Below, in pieces: positions 1 to 8,975 of a stretch of DNA of 64,000 nt. The position numbers and the translations under genes were made by a program. Source of the stretch: Rhizobium sp. N324 (lineage in GTDB: Bacteria; Pseudomonadota; Alphaproteobacteria; Rhizobiales; Rhizobiaceae); NCBI RefSeq assembly GCF_001664485.1, contig NZ_CP013630.1, positions 2,793,001-2,857,000 on the forward strand, in the 5' to 3' direction. Position 1 is the stretch's first letter; every line of letters begins with the position of its first letter. Below the pieces are notes generated by a model that saw nothing but the letters and a program-made list of their open reading frames with translations, was not told where the DNA came from and searched no databases.

Positions 1-277
1 CATCGTCGCTGGCCCGCGCTTCCACCGCATCGGCGGATATCGCACGATCGCTGCCTGAAAACCCCGCAAGCGCAGTCTCGACGCGCTTCAGCGTCTCGGC
101 GCCGTTGAAGAGAACCGCGGCCAGCGATGCCGTCGCCGCAAGGAGGAGTATTGCGCCAGGGATCATGCGCCGCCGGGCATGAGGCTTCAGCGGCTCGGTC
201 TCGAAGGCCGCGGGCTCGATCGAAAGCGATCTGAGCTTGGCGGCAAGGTCTCGGTCATGTTCTGATGTCGTGTTCAT
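1..277 (-). CDS. Membrane-anchored protein, N-terminal part only
   Basis: The reverse strand reads an ATG at 277 and stays open to the window edge, giving about 92 residues. The N-terminus is hydrophilic (MNTTSEHDRDLAAKLRSL), then comes an Arg-rich stretch and one hydrophobic segment at about residues 38-56, followed by a periplasm-like region. This is the topology of inner-membrane-anchored periplasmic adaptor subunits of efflux systems, but too little is present to assign a family. The start is the only ATG at the head of the open frame. The rest of the gene lies outside the window. Confidence 0.6.
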   Translation of the reverse strand, partial: MNTTSEHDRDLAAKLRSLSIEPAAFETEPLKPHARRRMIPGAILLLAATASLAAVLFNGAETLKRVETALAGFSGSDRAISADAVEARASDD

Positions 278-360
278 GCCGGCAAACATCGCCAACCCCG
301 GCAGAAATCGCGACCTCGAACACGATCCAGGCAGTCCTCGATCGCGATTGTGTACTCGCG

Positions 361-750
361 GTGGCCGACCTCGTCCTTCGAGGCCCCTGCGGGGCGCCGC
401 AGGATGAGGGCGGAGAGAGGGCACGGCTTGTATCGCTGGAGAATGCGGTGCCCTGCCGCCGACAGGCCAGCCGCAGGGCACAACAATTAGCCCTCATGGT
501 GAGGACGCCCGGGGGCCGTCTCGAACCACGAGGGCGGGTGGCATGCCGATGCGTTTGAGCGCCGGTGGCCGCCCCGTCCTTCGGGGCCCCTGCGGGGCGG
601 TTCAGGATGAGGGCGGAGAGAGGGCGCGGCTTGTATGGCTGGAGAACGCGGTGCCCTGCCGCCGATAGGCCAGCCGCAGAGCATAACAATTAGCCCTCAT
701 GGTGAGGAGGCCCGGGGGCCGTCTCGAACCACGAGGGCGGGTGGCTGGCC
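361..750. repeat. Two tandem copies of a ~200-bp palindromic intergenic repeat
   Basis: Copy 1 (about 361-547) and copy 2 (about 565-750) are close to identical, offset by 203-204 bp. Each starts with a hairpin (CGTCCTTCG...GGCCCCTGCGGGGC...CAGGATGAGGG) and ends with a second palindromic arm (CCTCATGGTGAGGA ... CGAACCACGAGGG). The stretch 278-762 holds no convincing gene; open frames here are made by the repeats themselves. The same core recurs near 13.5, 16.8, 17.7, 23.2 and 53.9/55.4 kb. This type of structured intergenic repeat is widespread in Rhizobiales. Confidence 0.85.
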
Positions 751-762
751 ACTACAGCCCAT

Positions 763-1815
763 CTATTGTCGAGGAAACGCCGCCTTCTTCTGCCGCCAGG
801 CAACCGGAGTCATATCCGTCACCCGGCGAAACTCGCGGTTGAAGTTGGACTTGGTCTGGAAGCCGACCTCGAACATTACCTCGGTCACCGGTTTTTCGGT
901 GCCGGCAAGCAGCCTGCAGGCTTCGCCGATCCTGTAATCATTGACATATTGAGAGACGTTTTTGTCCATCGCCCGGTTGATCGCCGCCGAGATCTGGCGG
1001 GCGGGAATGCCGGTCTTGCGGGCCAGCCGGTCGAGATTGAGATTGGCGTCACGATAGAGCTTCTTTGCTTCCATCAGCGCATCGACCGTGGCGATCGTCT
1101 CCTTGTCCTCACTCGTCTTGTCCTCACTCGTCTTGTCCTCGCTCGTCTCTGGTCGGGGTGCTACCTCCGCCGCCTCGGCCGGCGCCCGGCTTCGGCTGGC
1201 GGCGGCCGCCGCGAAGCCGAGGATGATGAGGGCGGCAAGGTTGCTGACGCTGATCACCGTCACGGCATGCTCGCCATGCGCCCAGGTAAAGTCGAAGAAG
1301 ACGAAAATATCGACCGAGGCCGACAGGCAGAGCGCCACCGCCGTGAAGATGATTGCCCGATAGGCCGGCACCGCGCCCTCGAACGGCGCCAGCCGCAGCG
1401 CATCCGCGCCCGGGCGCATCAGACGCAGGATGGCCAGGGCATAACCGACGAAAATAAGCACCAGCGCGATATCGATCGCATCGCGCCAGAACGCCATCAG
1501 CAGAAAAATGACCGCGGCGGGCACTGCATGCAGCGCAATCCGCGCCGGCAGCGACCGCCGGCTCGTCCTCACCAGCCGGGAGACCCCGCCATAGGCCAGC
1601 GGCGGTACCATCGCCGCGATAATGGGCGCGATCACGGCAACCGCCTGGATCCCGTAGCCCCAGCGTAGGCCGGAGAGGAGGGATTGCAGCACGCTCAGCA
1701 GGATCAGCGCCAGAAACGGTCGGTTCGGCGCCGTCTCCTCTTCACGCCTGAGAACGGTGACAAACAGGATAAGCAGCAGAACAGCAACGACGAAAGGAAG
1801 CGGAATGAACAGCAT
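763..1815 (-). CDS. AraC-family regulator with N-terminal membrane domain
   Basis: 350 residues. The first ~210 residues are strongly hydrophobic with about six membrane segments and no recognisable ligand-binding fold. A short acidic linker follows, then an AraC/XylS DNA-binding domain at about 255-345 with both helix-turn-helix units (one around LARKTGIPARQISAAINRAM, one around VTEVMFEVGFQTKSNFNREF). Membrane-bound AraC proteins of this layout are thought to sense through the membrane part and bind DNA from the cytoplasmic side. The target is unknown and no obvious partner gene is adjacent. The linker carries a perfect triplicated TSEDK unit, likely variable in length between strains. Confidence 0.85.
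   Translation of the reverse strand: MLFIPLPFVVAVLLLILFVTVLRREEETAPNRPFLALILLSVLQSLLSGLRWGYGIQAVAVIAPIIAAMVPPLAYGGVSRLVRTSRRSLPARIALHAVPAAVIFLLMAFWRDAIDIALVLIFVGYALAILRLMRPGADALRLAPFEGAVPAYRAIIFTAVALCLSASVDIFVFFDFTWAHGEHAVTVISVSNLAALIILGFAAAAASRSRAPAEAAEVAPRPETSEDKTSEDKTSEDKETIATVDALMEAKKLYRDANLNLDRLARKTGIPARQISAAINRAMDKNVSQYVNDYRIGEACRLLAGTEKPVTEVMFEVGFQTKSNFNREFRRVTDMTPVAWRQKKAAFPRQ
1102..1146. repeat. Three 15-bp tandem repeats inside the AraC-type gene
   Basis: The unit CTTGTCCTCACTCGT occurs three times head to tail, the last copy with one change. Read on the reverse strand it encodes TSEDK three times in the linker between membrane and DNA-binding domains. Being in multiples of three, copy-number change would alter linker length without breaking the frame. 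Confidence 0.9.
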
Positions 1816-1943
1816 GGCCTGGCGAGCTTCGGATTGGCGGATAGACAGCCATCATTGCCGAGATCGTCACCCGGCGCGACCTCCATCATGGTTTAGGACG
1901 TGTTTTTAGGTGGGGATTTTTTTGGGGTCGGCGGCCACCAGGA

Positions 1944-2525
1944 TCAGACGCGATCCAGAAACGCGAGCACCCGGGCAGTCAGGAGCGCGGTCGCCTCCGC
2001 GTCATAGGACGGCAGCGAACTGTCGGCGAAGTAGTGCTGATCGCCGGGATAGAGGAAAAGCTCCGCATCCTCGACCTTCGCCACGATCTCGCGGGCGGCG
2101 TCGATATCACCCTCGCCTGCGAAAATCGGATCGTTATTCATGCCGTGGATCTGGACGGCGACGCCGTCCGGCCAGGGTCCGAAGGCCCATTCGCCGCTGA
2201 TCGGCAGGCAGGAGTAGAAAAGCAGAGCCCCGCGGGCGCCGCGCCGTGTCTGCGCCAGCTTCTGCGCCGGCAGCACGCCGAATGAGAAGCCGGCATAGAC
2301 CAGTTCGCCAGGCAGTTCGTCGGCGATCCGGACGCCGCGCTCCCTGACGGCGTCGAAACCGATCTCGCCGATATGGGCGAGCCCCTCCTCGATGCTTGGG
2401 AATATGCGCCCGTCGAACAGATCAGGCGTGTGCACGATGTGGCCGGCTGCCCTGATCTCGTCGGCGAAGGCGCACACTCCAGGCGTCAGCCCTTGTGCGT
2501 GGTGGAACAGCAAAATCTCGGCCAT
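1944..2525 (-). CDS. Dienelactone hydrolase family protein
   Basis: 193 residues with an alpha/beta-hydrolase pattern. Likely catalytic triad: Ser81 in GFSFG, Asp132 in MNNDP and His164 in GDQHYF, in the order expected for dienelactone hydrolases, though classical members use Cys as nucleophile (GxCxGG) and this one has Ser. Length is close to small DLH-like proteins. The start at 2525 is chosen because GGAG lies five bases upstream of it; an ATG directly before it (2528) is possible. It sits 40 bp after the oxidase subunit IV gene on the same strand and might be cotranscribed, but nothing ties its function to respiration. Substrate unknown. Confidence 0.85.
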   Translation of the reverse strand: MAEILLFHHAQGLTPGVCAFADEIRAAGHIVHTPDLFDGRIFPSIEEGLAHIGEIGFDAVRERGVRIADELPGELVYAGFSFGVLPAQKLAQTRRGARGALLFYSCLPISGEWAFGPWPDGVAVQIHGMNNDPIFAGEGDIDAAREIVAKVEDAELFLYPGDQHYFADSSLPSYDAEATALLTARVLAFLDRV

Positions 2526-2565
2526 CATTGCTCCGGTGGAGATAGTCGCACCCGATGATCGATAT

Positions 2566-2937
2566 CTAAGGCGTGGCACCGAAGAAGGCCAGCCGGGTGA
2601 AGATCGTATAGTCGGCTTCCGATACCATCAGCGCGACGAAAACCAGCACCAGCAGCGGCGGCAGCAGAATGGCGTAGACCAGCGCCAGCCGTTCCCAGGC
2701 CATGTGCATGAAAACGGCAACGATCAGCCCGGCCTTCAGCATCATGAACAGCAGGATCAGCGTCCACCGGAGATAACCCTGGATCCCGAGATAATCGACC
2801 ATATAGGAAAAGGCGCTGAGCACGAAGAGCAGGCCCCAGACGAAGAAATAGAGCCCGATCGGATGCTGCTGCCCGTGATCCTGTGCGTGCAGGGCCTGTG
2901 TATGCGGGCTTTGCCCATGCGCTGTTGTCTCGCTCAT
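2566..2937 (-). CDS. Cytochrome oxidase subunit IV-like protein
   Basis: 123 residues: a His/Gln-rich hydrophilic N-terminus, then three membrane segments (about 27-47, 56-78, 86-104) separated by short loops, as in the small subunit IV of bacterial haem-copper oxidases (CyoD/CtaF type). The conserved MKAGLIVAVFMHM stretch in the second segment is typical. It is the last gene of the oxidase operon, 7 bp after the subunit III gene. The subunit probably stabilises the complex rather than carrying cofactors. Confidence 0.88.
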   Translation of the reverse strand: MSETTAHGQSPHTQALHAQDHGQQHPIGLYFFVWGLLFVLSAFSYMVDYLGIQGYLRWTLILLFMMLKAGLIVAVFMHMAWERLALVYAILLPPLLVLVFVALMVSEADYTIFTRLAFFGATP

Positions 2938-2944
2938 GACGACC

Positions 2945-3664
2945 TCACCACAGATAAAAAAATGCGAAGATGAAGACCCAGACCAGATCGACGAAGTGCC
3001 AGTAGAGGCCCATGATCTCGACGGCCTCGTAGCGCCCTTTCCGACTGGTGAAGAAGCCGCGCCGTTCCACGTCGAAATCGCCGCGCCAGACCTTGCGGGC
3101 GACGATGAGGAGGAAGATGACGCCGATCGTCACATGGGTGCCGTGAAAGCCGGTGATCATGAAGAAGGTCGAGCCGAACTGCGCCGCCCCCCAGGGATTC
3201 TCCCAGGGCCGCACGCCTTCGGTGATCAGCTTGGTCCATTCGAAGGCCTGCATGCCGACGAAGCAGGCCCCGAGAAGTGCCGTCAGCAGCATCAGCATCG
3301 CGGTCACCCGGCGGTCGCGGCGATAGCCGAAATTGACTGCCATCGCCATGGTGCCGCTGCTCGAGATCAGCACGAAGGTCATGATCGCAATCAGGATCAA
3401 CGGAACCTCCTGCCCGCCGATGTGAAGCGCGAAAACTTCGCTCGGATTGGGCCATGGAACGGGCGTCGACATGCGGGCCGTCATGTAGGCGATCAGGAAG
3501 CAGCCGAAGACGAAAGTGTCGCTGAGCAGGAAGATCCACATCATCGCCTTGCCCCAGGAGGCGGTCTTGAAGGCGCGCTGATCCGAGCTGAAATCGGCGG
3601 CGACACCACGCAGGCCTGACGGTCTGAGACCTGGTTCGCCGTGCGTCTCGATCGTCTGTGCCAT
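2945..3664 (-). CDS. coxP: Cytochrome c oxidase subunit III (CoxP-like)
   Basis: 239 residues with five to six membrane segments and the subunit III signature around GFHGTHVTIGVIFL and the C-terminal YWHFVDLVWVFIF. Subunit III carries no redox centre but supports proton uptake and stability of subunit I. Start chosen at ATG 3664, with AGGAGG about six bases upstream; the frame is open further but only with a TTG. Two subunit III-like genes in a row (this and the preceding one), after subunits II and I, match the coxMNOP arrangement described in Bradyrhizobium japonicum for an alternative aa3-type cytochrome c oxidase. Confidence 0.88.
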   Translation of the reverse strand: MAQTIETHGEPGLRPSGLRGVAADFSSDQRAFKTASWGKAMMWIFLLSDTFVFGCFLIAYMTARMSTPVPWPNPSEVFALHIGGQEVPLILIAIMTFVLISSSGTMAMAVNFGYRRDRRVTAMLMLLTALLGACFVGMQAFEWTKLITEGVRPWENPWGAAQFGSTFFMITGFHGTHVTIGVIFLLIVARKVWRGDFDVERRGFFTSRKGRYEAVEIMGLYWHFVDLVWVFIFAFFYLW

Positions 3665-3684
3665 CTGCAACCTCCTCTTCAGCC

Positions 3685-4398
3685 CTAGTTCAACAACGTG
3701 CGGCAGAGATCGACGAAATCATTCGCCCAGCCGGCAAAAAGCGCAAAGAGCAGGAGCCAGACGGCGAGCATGAAATGCGAATAAATGGCGGAGAGATCGA
3801 CGCTGAGGCACAGCCTCTCCGACGCAACAGCGGTTGAGAACGCCCTGACCGTCGTGTGGGTAAGCACGGCAAGCCCGCCGAGGATATGCAATCCATGCAG
3901 GCCGGTCAGCATGTAGAAGAAACTGTTGGCGGGATTGTCGGTGAGGATGTAGCCGGCCGCCGTCAGCTCCCGCCATGCCTGGATCTGCCCGACGAGGAAG
4001 AAGACCGCAAGCGCAAGTCCTGTCACAAGCGCCGGCCGCAGCCCCTCCATGCGGCCGTGCCGCGCTTCTCGCTTGGCCCATTCCAGCGCCGCACTGCTCA
4101 AGGCGAGTGCTGCACTGTTCACCCAGAGCAGCCGCGGAACCGGCGTGGCCCACCAGTCCGCCGACGCCATGCGCATGAAATAGGCGCTGGCGGCAAGGCT
4201 GAAGAGAGCGCCAACGACGCCGAGAAACACGAAAAGGCCGATTTTCACCGCCGGCATCGGGTGCCGGTCGGCTCCCTCGCGAACCGGCAGTTGCATCGAC
4301 CCGGTTTCCAGCCAGGGCTTCGACGTCAGCCGCTGCCCGGAAAGCCACCAGATGATGATGGTGGCGACTGCGGCAAGGAAGACCAGGGTGACGTTCAT
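3685..4398 (-). CDS. coxO: Cytochrome oxidase subunit III-like protein (CoxO-like)
   Basis: 237 residues, about six or seven membrane helices, with the subunit III motif LTGLHGLHILGGL and a C-terminal YSHFMLAVWLLLFALF that parallels the YWHFVDLVW end of the following subunit III. The hydrophilic stretch at 30-50 is unusual compared with canonical subunit III. Its ATG overlaps the stop of the subunit I gene by four bases (ATGA), so translation is probably coupled. The name follows the Bradyrhizobium coxMNOP order; a separate role from the second subunit III gene is not evident from sequence. Confidence 0.85.
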   Translation of the reverse strand: MNVTLVFLAAVATIIIWWLSGQRLTSKPWLETGSMQLPVREGADRHPMPAVKIGLFVFLGVVGALFSLAASAYFMRMASADWWATPVPRLLWVNSAALALSSAALEWAKREARHGRMEGLRPALVTGLALAVFFLVGQIQAWRELTAAGYILTDNPANSFFYMLTGLHGLHILGGLAVLTHTTVRAFSTAVASERLCLSVDLSAIYSHFMLAVWLLLFALFAGWANDFVDLCRTLLN

Positions 4399-6164
4399 GC
4401 CGGAATCTCCCGCGTGACGCCGCCGTCTGCCGGCACATTTTGCGGGATGAAATCCTCAGCCGCACCAGGCACGCTGTAGTCATAGGCCCAGCGGTAGACG
4501 ACGGGCAGATCCTTGCCCCAGTTGCCATGGGCGGGCGGCGTCTGCGGCGTCTGCCATTCGAGCGTCGTCGCCCGCCACGGATTGCCGCCGGCCTCCCTGC
4601 CCCGGAAAAGGCTCCAGACCAGATTGAACAGGAAGACCATCTGCCCGGCCCCGACGATCAGCGCCATCACCGTGATGAAGATGTTCAGCGTATGGGCCGA
4701 AGGCGGAACGAAGGCCGTCTCGCCCATCTCGAAGTAGCGGCGCGGCACGCCGAGCAGGCCGAGATAATGCATCGGAAAGAAAATCGCATAGGTGCCGAGA
4801 AAGGTGATCCAGAAGTGGATATGGCCGAGCATGTCGTTCAGCATCCGCCCGGTGACCTTCGGATACCAGTGATAGATCGCCCCGAAGATGACGAGGATCG
4901 GCGCGACCCCCATGACCATGTGGAAATGCGCGACGACGAACATCGTATCCGATAGGGGCACGTCGACGACGACATTGCCGAGGAACAGGCCGGTCAGCCC
5001 GCCATTGACGAAGGTGACGATAAAGGCGAGCGCAAACAGCATCGGCAGCGTCAGATGGATGTCGCCGCGCCAGAGTGTCAGCACCCAGTTGTAGACCTTG
5101 ATCGCCGTTGGAATGGCGATGATCAGCGTCGTGGTGGCAAAGAAGAAGCCGAAGGCCGGGTGCATGCCGCTGACATACATATGATGCGCCCAGACGACGA
5201 AGCTCAAGCCGCCGATGATGACGATCGCCCAGACCATCATGCGGTAGCCGAAGATATTCTTGCGCGCATGCGTGCTGATCAGATCCGAGACGATGCCGAA
5301 GGCCGGCAGCGCAACGATATAGACTTCGGGATGCCCGAAGAACCAGAACAGGTGCTGGAACAGGATCGGGCTGCCGCCGGCATGCTGCAGCTGCGTGCCC
5401 ATCTCAACGATGGCGGGCATGAAGAAGCTGGTGCCGAGCACGCGGTCGAACAGCATCATGACGCAGGCGACGAAGAGGGCCGGAAAGGCGAGCAGCGCCA
5501 TCACGGTCGCGGTGAAAATGCCCCAGACGGTGAGCGGCATCCGCATCAGCGTCATGCCGCGTGCCCGGCCCTGCAGCACCGTCACCACATAATTCAGCCC
5601 GCCCATGGTGAAGCCGATGATGAAAACGATCAGCGAGGTGAGCATCAGCAGGATGCCCCAGTCCTTGCCGCCTGGGGTGCCGGAGAGAACCGACTGCGGC
5701 GGATAAAGCGTCCAGCCGGCGCCCGTCGGGCCGCCGGGCGCGAAAAAGCCGGCGGCGAGGATCAGCACCGCGAGCAGATAAATCCAGTAGCTCAGCATGT
5801 TCGCGTAGGGAAACACCATGTCGCGGGCGCCGACCATCAGCGGGATGAGGTAATTGCCGAAGCCGCCGAGAAAGAGCGCGGTCAGCAGATAGATCACCAT
5901 GATCATGCCATGCATGGTGATGAACTGATAATAATGATCGGCATCGATGAAGGCGAAATAGCCGGGAAAGGCGAGCTGAATCCGCATCAGCCAGGAGAGC
6001 ACCAGCGCCACCAGGCCGATCGAAATGGCGGTGATCGAATATTGCACGGCGATGATCTTGGCATCCTGGCTGAACACATATTTCGTCCACCAGCTGTGTG
6101 GATGATAAAGTTCGACATCCTCGACTTCGGCGGAGGGAATGCTGCCGGATGGAATCTCGACCAT
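4395..6164 (-). CDS. coxN: Cytochrome c oxidase subunit I (CoxN-like)
   Basis: 589 residues, the catalytic haem-copper subunit reducing O2 and pumping protons across the inner membrane. Ligand motifs are all visible: MHGMIM for low-spin haem, FGHPEVYIV (CuB His, cross-linked Tyr and the channel Glu), WAHHMYVSG (two CuB His) and VAHFHMVMG (haem a3 and haem a His). GARDM matches the D-channel entrance. HPEVY places it with type A oxidases. The open frame extends 28 codons upstream, but ATG 6164 has GGAAGAG at good spacing and begins the family-like MVEIPSG. It follows coxM after 80 bp. Confidence 0.93.
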   Translation of the reverse strand: MVEIPSGSIPSAEVEDVELYHPHSWWTKYVFSQDAKIIAVQYSITAISIGLVALVLSWLMRIQLAFPGYFAFIDADHYYQFITMHGMIMVIYLLTALFLGGFGNYLIPLMVGARDMVFPYANMLSYWIYLLAVLILAAGFFAPGGPTGAGWTLYPPQSVLSGTPGGKDWGILLMLTSLIVFIIGFTMGGLNYVVTVLQGRARGMTLMRMPLTVWGIFTATVMALLAFPALFVACVMMLFDRVLGTSFFMPAIVEMGTQLQHAGGSPILFQHLFWFFGHPEVYIVALPAFGIVSDLISTHARKNIFGYRMMVWAIVIIGGLSFVVWAHHMYVSGMHPAFGFFFATTTLIIAIPTAIKVYNWVLTLWRGDIHLTLPMLFALAFIVTFVNGGLTGLFLGNVVVDVPLSDTMFVVAHFHMVMGVAPILVIFGAIYHWYPKVTGRMLNDMLGHIHFWITFLGTYAIFFPMHYLGLLGVPRRYFEMGETAFVPPSAHTLNIFITVMALIVGAGQMVFLFNLVWSLFRGREAGGNPWRATTLEWQTPQTPPAHGNWGKDLPVVYRWAYDYSVPGAAEDFIPQNVPADGGVTREIPA

Positions 6165-6244
6165 GATCTCTCTTCCCTTTCCCCGATGCGGCCTCCGGCC
6201 GTCTTCCCTCGGTTCCCTGAACCGGCATGCGGCCTTCGGCCGGT

Positions 6245-7063
6245 TCAATTCGCCGGCGCTACCTCTGCCGATGACGCCGTCAACTGGGTGAACGTCTGCT
6301 GCTGCCCGAGCCAGGTCTGGTAGCCCGCCTCGTCGTCGACGACGACGGTACCGCGCATTTGCGGATGGCCGACGCCGCAGAGTTCGGCGCAGAGGATCTC
6401 GAAAGTCCCCGTCCGCGTCGGCGTGAACCAGAAATAGGTGATCATCCCGGGGATCATGTCCATTTTGGCGCGGAATTCCGGCACGTAGAAATCATGGAGC
6501 ACATCGACGGAGCGCAGCAATATGTGCACCGGCTTGCCCACCGGCAGATGCAGTTCGCCGCCCTCGATGATGACGTCGTCGAGGCCGCTTGCGTCGTTCT
6601 TGTCGAGGCCGAGCGGATTTTCGGGGCTGACGTCGCGCGTCTCGGCACGGCCGAGCTTTCCGTCGGCTCCCGGCAGGCGGAAGCTCCACAGCCACTGCTG
6701 GCTGACGACCTCCACCGATGCGGCATCGGCAGGCACCGTGATGAACTGGTTCCACACGATCAGGCCGGGCGCCAGCATCGCCGCGACGCCGACCGCCGTT
6801 CCCCCGCCCAGCATCAATTCCAGCCGGCGGTTCTCGGGCTCATAATGCGCACGGTTGCCGGGTCTGTGCCGGAAGCGGTAGACGCAATAGGCCATGAACG
6901 AAACCACCGCCACGAACACGATGCCGGTGATCCAGAAGGTGATGACAAGAGTGCTGTCGATATAGGTCCAGTTGGACGCGATCGGCGTCCACCACCAAGG
7001 GCTCAGCACATGGAACAGTACGGAGCCGACGACAATCAGGACGAGGATCAGCACGACAGCCAT
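6245..7063 (-). CDS. coxM: Cytochrome c oxidase subunit II (CoxM-like)
   Basis: 272 residues. Three hydrophobic segments (about 2-20, 35-62, 85-104), then a periplasmic cupredoxin domain carrying the dinuclear CuA site: His190 (in DVLHDFYVPEF), Cys225, Glu227, Cys229, His233 and Met236 (in CAELCGVGHPQM). It accepts electrons from a soluble or membrane c-type cytochrome and passes them to subunit I. AGGAGGAGC precedes ATG 7063. First gene of the oxidase operon; the cytochrome c gene starts 540 bp upstream on the same strand. An insertion around residues 132-165 lengthens the domain slightly. Confidence 0.93.
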   Translation of the reverse strand: MAVVLILVLIVVGSVLFHVLSPWWWTPIASNWTYIDSTLVITFWITGIVFVAVVSFMAYCVYRFRHRPGNRAHYEPENRRLELMLGGGTAVGVAAMLAPGLIVWNQFITVPADAASVEVVSQQWLWSFRLPGADGKLGRAETRDVSPENPLGLDKNDASGLDDVIIEGGELHLPVGKPVHILLRSVDVLHDFYVPEFRAKMDMIPGMITYFWFTPTRTGTFEILCAELCGVGHPQMRGTVVVDDEAGYQTWLGQQQTFTQLTASSAEVAPAN

Positions 7064-7210
7064 TTCCGCTCCTCCTCGAGCAGGTTGACCCGTGAAACCG
7101 CATTCCGCAAAAAGTCCGTCTTTATTATCGCACAGATAGAAAATATCGGCAATTACGGCGATTTAGGCATGCGCCGCCGGCCGCGAACCCGTCATTTGGG
7201 GTATTGCCCA

Positions 7211-7600
7211 TCACTGCGAATATTGCTTGAGATAGGCGATAAGATCGGTGATCTCCTGATCGTCCTTCACCCCGACGAAGGCCATCTTCGTGCCCTTCAC
7301 CTTGGCTTTCGGATTGTGGAGATAGTCTCGTAACGTCCCCTCATCCCACACGAGACCGCCCTCGCCAGCTTCCTTCATCGAGCTGGAATACGCGAAGTTG
7401 GGATGCGTTCCGGCCTTACGGCCGAACAGCTTGTTCAGCGACGGACCGACCTTGTTCGTATCGGAATCGGCCACGTGACAGGTCGCGCATTTCTTGAAAA
7501 CGGTGGCGCCCGCCGTCGGGTCGCCCTCCTGCGCCCCGGCATAACCGGGGAAAAGGGCAGTCACAGTTGCACCAATCAGCAGAACAACACGATAATCCAT
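7211..7600 (-). CDS. Secreted class I c-type cytochrome
   Basis: 129 residues: signal peptide ending about residue 23 (AGA), haem-binding CATCH at 38-42 and axial Met106 in GTKMAFVGV, i.e. a cytochrome c2/c550-type electron carrier in the periplasm. Start chosen at ATG 7600, where GAGG lies six bases upstream and a clean signal peptide follows; ATGs at 7612 and further upstream have worse spacing. Placed just ahead of coxM in the same direction, it is the likely electron donor of this oxidase. Confidence 0.88.
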   Translation of the reverse strand: MDYRVVLLIGATVTALFPGYAGAQEGDPTAGATVFKKCATCHVADSDTNKVGPSLNKLFGRKAGTHPNFAYSSSMKEAGEGGLVWDEGTLRDYLHNPKAKVKGTKMAFVGVKDDQEITDLIAYLKQYSQ

Positions 7601-7778
7601 GGCAAACCTCATCCTCCTCAAGGTCGCCAGCCACTCACACCCTCCATTATCTCTCGCGTGTGGGTGGTGGTTGTTATGGCTCGAAGCTTAATCCTTCGCG
7701 GATGCAAGTCAATCGCCTCACAGTTGGGGTCAGCTGAACGCAGATGAGATCAGGTGACCCCGACGCGGATAACGGCCG

Positions 7779-8702
7779 TTACACCCCGATCGAAAGCGCC
7801 TCCTTGACCGCCAAATCCGCCATGGCAAGTGCCGCCTCGCGGGTCCTGGCGGCGGCGATGAAGCGACCGTTGTGGCAGAAGGTCGCACCTCCGATGCCGC
7901 AAACCGCCTCAAGCTCTCCGTTGGCAAGACCGGCCCAGGCTGCCGGCAGATCGGCCCTGAGCTCGAATCCCTCCTCCGCGCGGCGGATGCCGGTCACGCA
8001 CCAATCCTTTTCGCGCGGGTGGACGACGAACAGCAGGTGATCGGCGCCCGCCTTGACGATGGCGGGACGGAAGGGCATTCCCCGCGGCAACTCCAGAACA
8101 CGCCCCTGCCCTGCAGCTTCGATTGCCCGGTGCACCATCGCCTCGGCCCGCAATTTTGCGGCACTTTGGGCGATCCTCGCCTCGACGAAACTGCGGGCGA
8201 CGGCAAGTGCTGCGTGGAAGGCGCGATCGTCGGCCCCGGGTTCTGCTTCGTCGAAAACCGGTTTCAGGGTCTCCAGCAGCGCCGGCAGTGTCAAGCCCGC
8301 CAACGGCCCTGAGGGGCTGAGCGCGCCATTGTCGGTCAGATCGATCGGCAGCACGAAACCGGCATCGAAAGAGCCATGCACAGCCTCGGCATGGGCTTCG
8401 GGAAGGCCGGAGGCTGCGAGATAATCACGGCCGTAATGCTTCCAGATCAAGCCGAACGAGCTGTAGGGCTGGCCATCCTCGCGCATCGGCGCGCCGCGCT
8501 GGTGGTGATCGAATATGCCGCGAGCAGGGTCATAGGCGCCGCCGACATCGTAAATGATGCGGTCTTGCCCCGGCGTGATCCATTCCGGCGCCCGGCTGCG
8601 GACGATACGCGCCTGCGGGAAAAGCCGGGTCAGGATAACGCTCGACAGCAATTCGTCGGCATGGAAGCCACCGGAATGGGTGACGAGGAAGTCGGGGATC
8701 AT
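7779..8702 (-). CDS. MYG1 family protein
   Basis: 307 residues matching the MYG1/UPF0160 family, related to DHH phosphoesterases. Metal-binding signatures are present: THSGGFHADE at the N-terminus (His9, His14, Asp16), YDVGG, FDHHQRG and SSFGLIWKHYG. Eukaryotic MYG1 is reported to be a 3'-5' RNA exonuclease; the bacterial role is not established. Length is normal. It stands alone between the cytochrome gene and a divergent HIT-like gene. No clear regulatory site seen. Confidence 0.85.
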   Translation of the reverse strand: MIPDFLVTHSGGFHADELLSSVILTRLFPQARIVRSRAPEWITPGQDRIIYDVGGAYDPARGIFDHHQRGAPMREDGQPYSSFGLIWKHYGRDYLAASGLPEAHAEAVHGSFDAGFVLPIDLTDNGALSPSGPLAGLTLPALLETLKPVFDEAEPGADDRAFHAALAVARSFVEARIAQSAAKLRAEAMVHRAIEAAGQGRVLELPRGMPFRPAIVKAGADHLLFVVHPREKDWCVTGIRRAEEGFELRADLPAAWAGLANGELEAVCGIGGATFCHNGRFIAAARTREAALAMADLAVKEALSIGV

Positions 8703-8975
8703 GGGAGCTATGTGCCTTGTCGTTCGCGGAGGGTCCGCTTGCAGGTCGGAACCAGATAGCCGTTGCCGGCAACGATCTCAACCCGTCTTCGGCCCATTTC
8801 ACTTCAGCGCCTTGCCGATTGCCGCCTGTTCGTAACAGGCCCCCACGCGGATAACAGCCGCCGCGAAGCCGAAAGCTAACCGGGCCAATCTGTGGGAACC
8901 GCCGTTGCGGCCCTCACAAAACCGGCTATTCTCCGGCGTCGCAATATCGATTTGCGAAAGCGGTAAGAGGCGTGT

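Noticed and set aside
265..937. Several 60-140 codon frames on both strands
   Set aside because: All are generated by the tandem palindromic repeats, with similar peptides repeated in each copy.
5055..6323. 422-codon open frame on the forward strand
   Set aside because: Antisense to coxN, whose haem and copper ligands are all present in the other strand.
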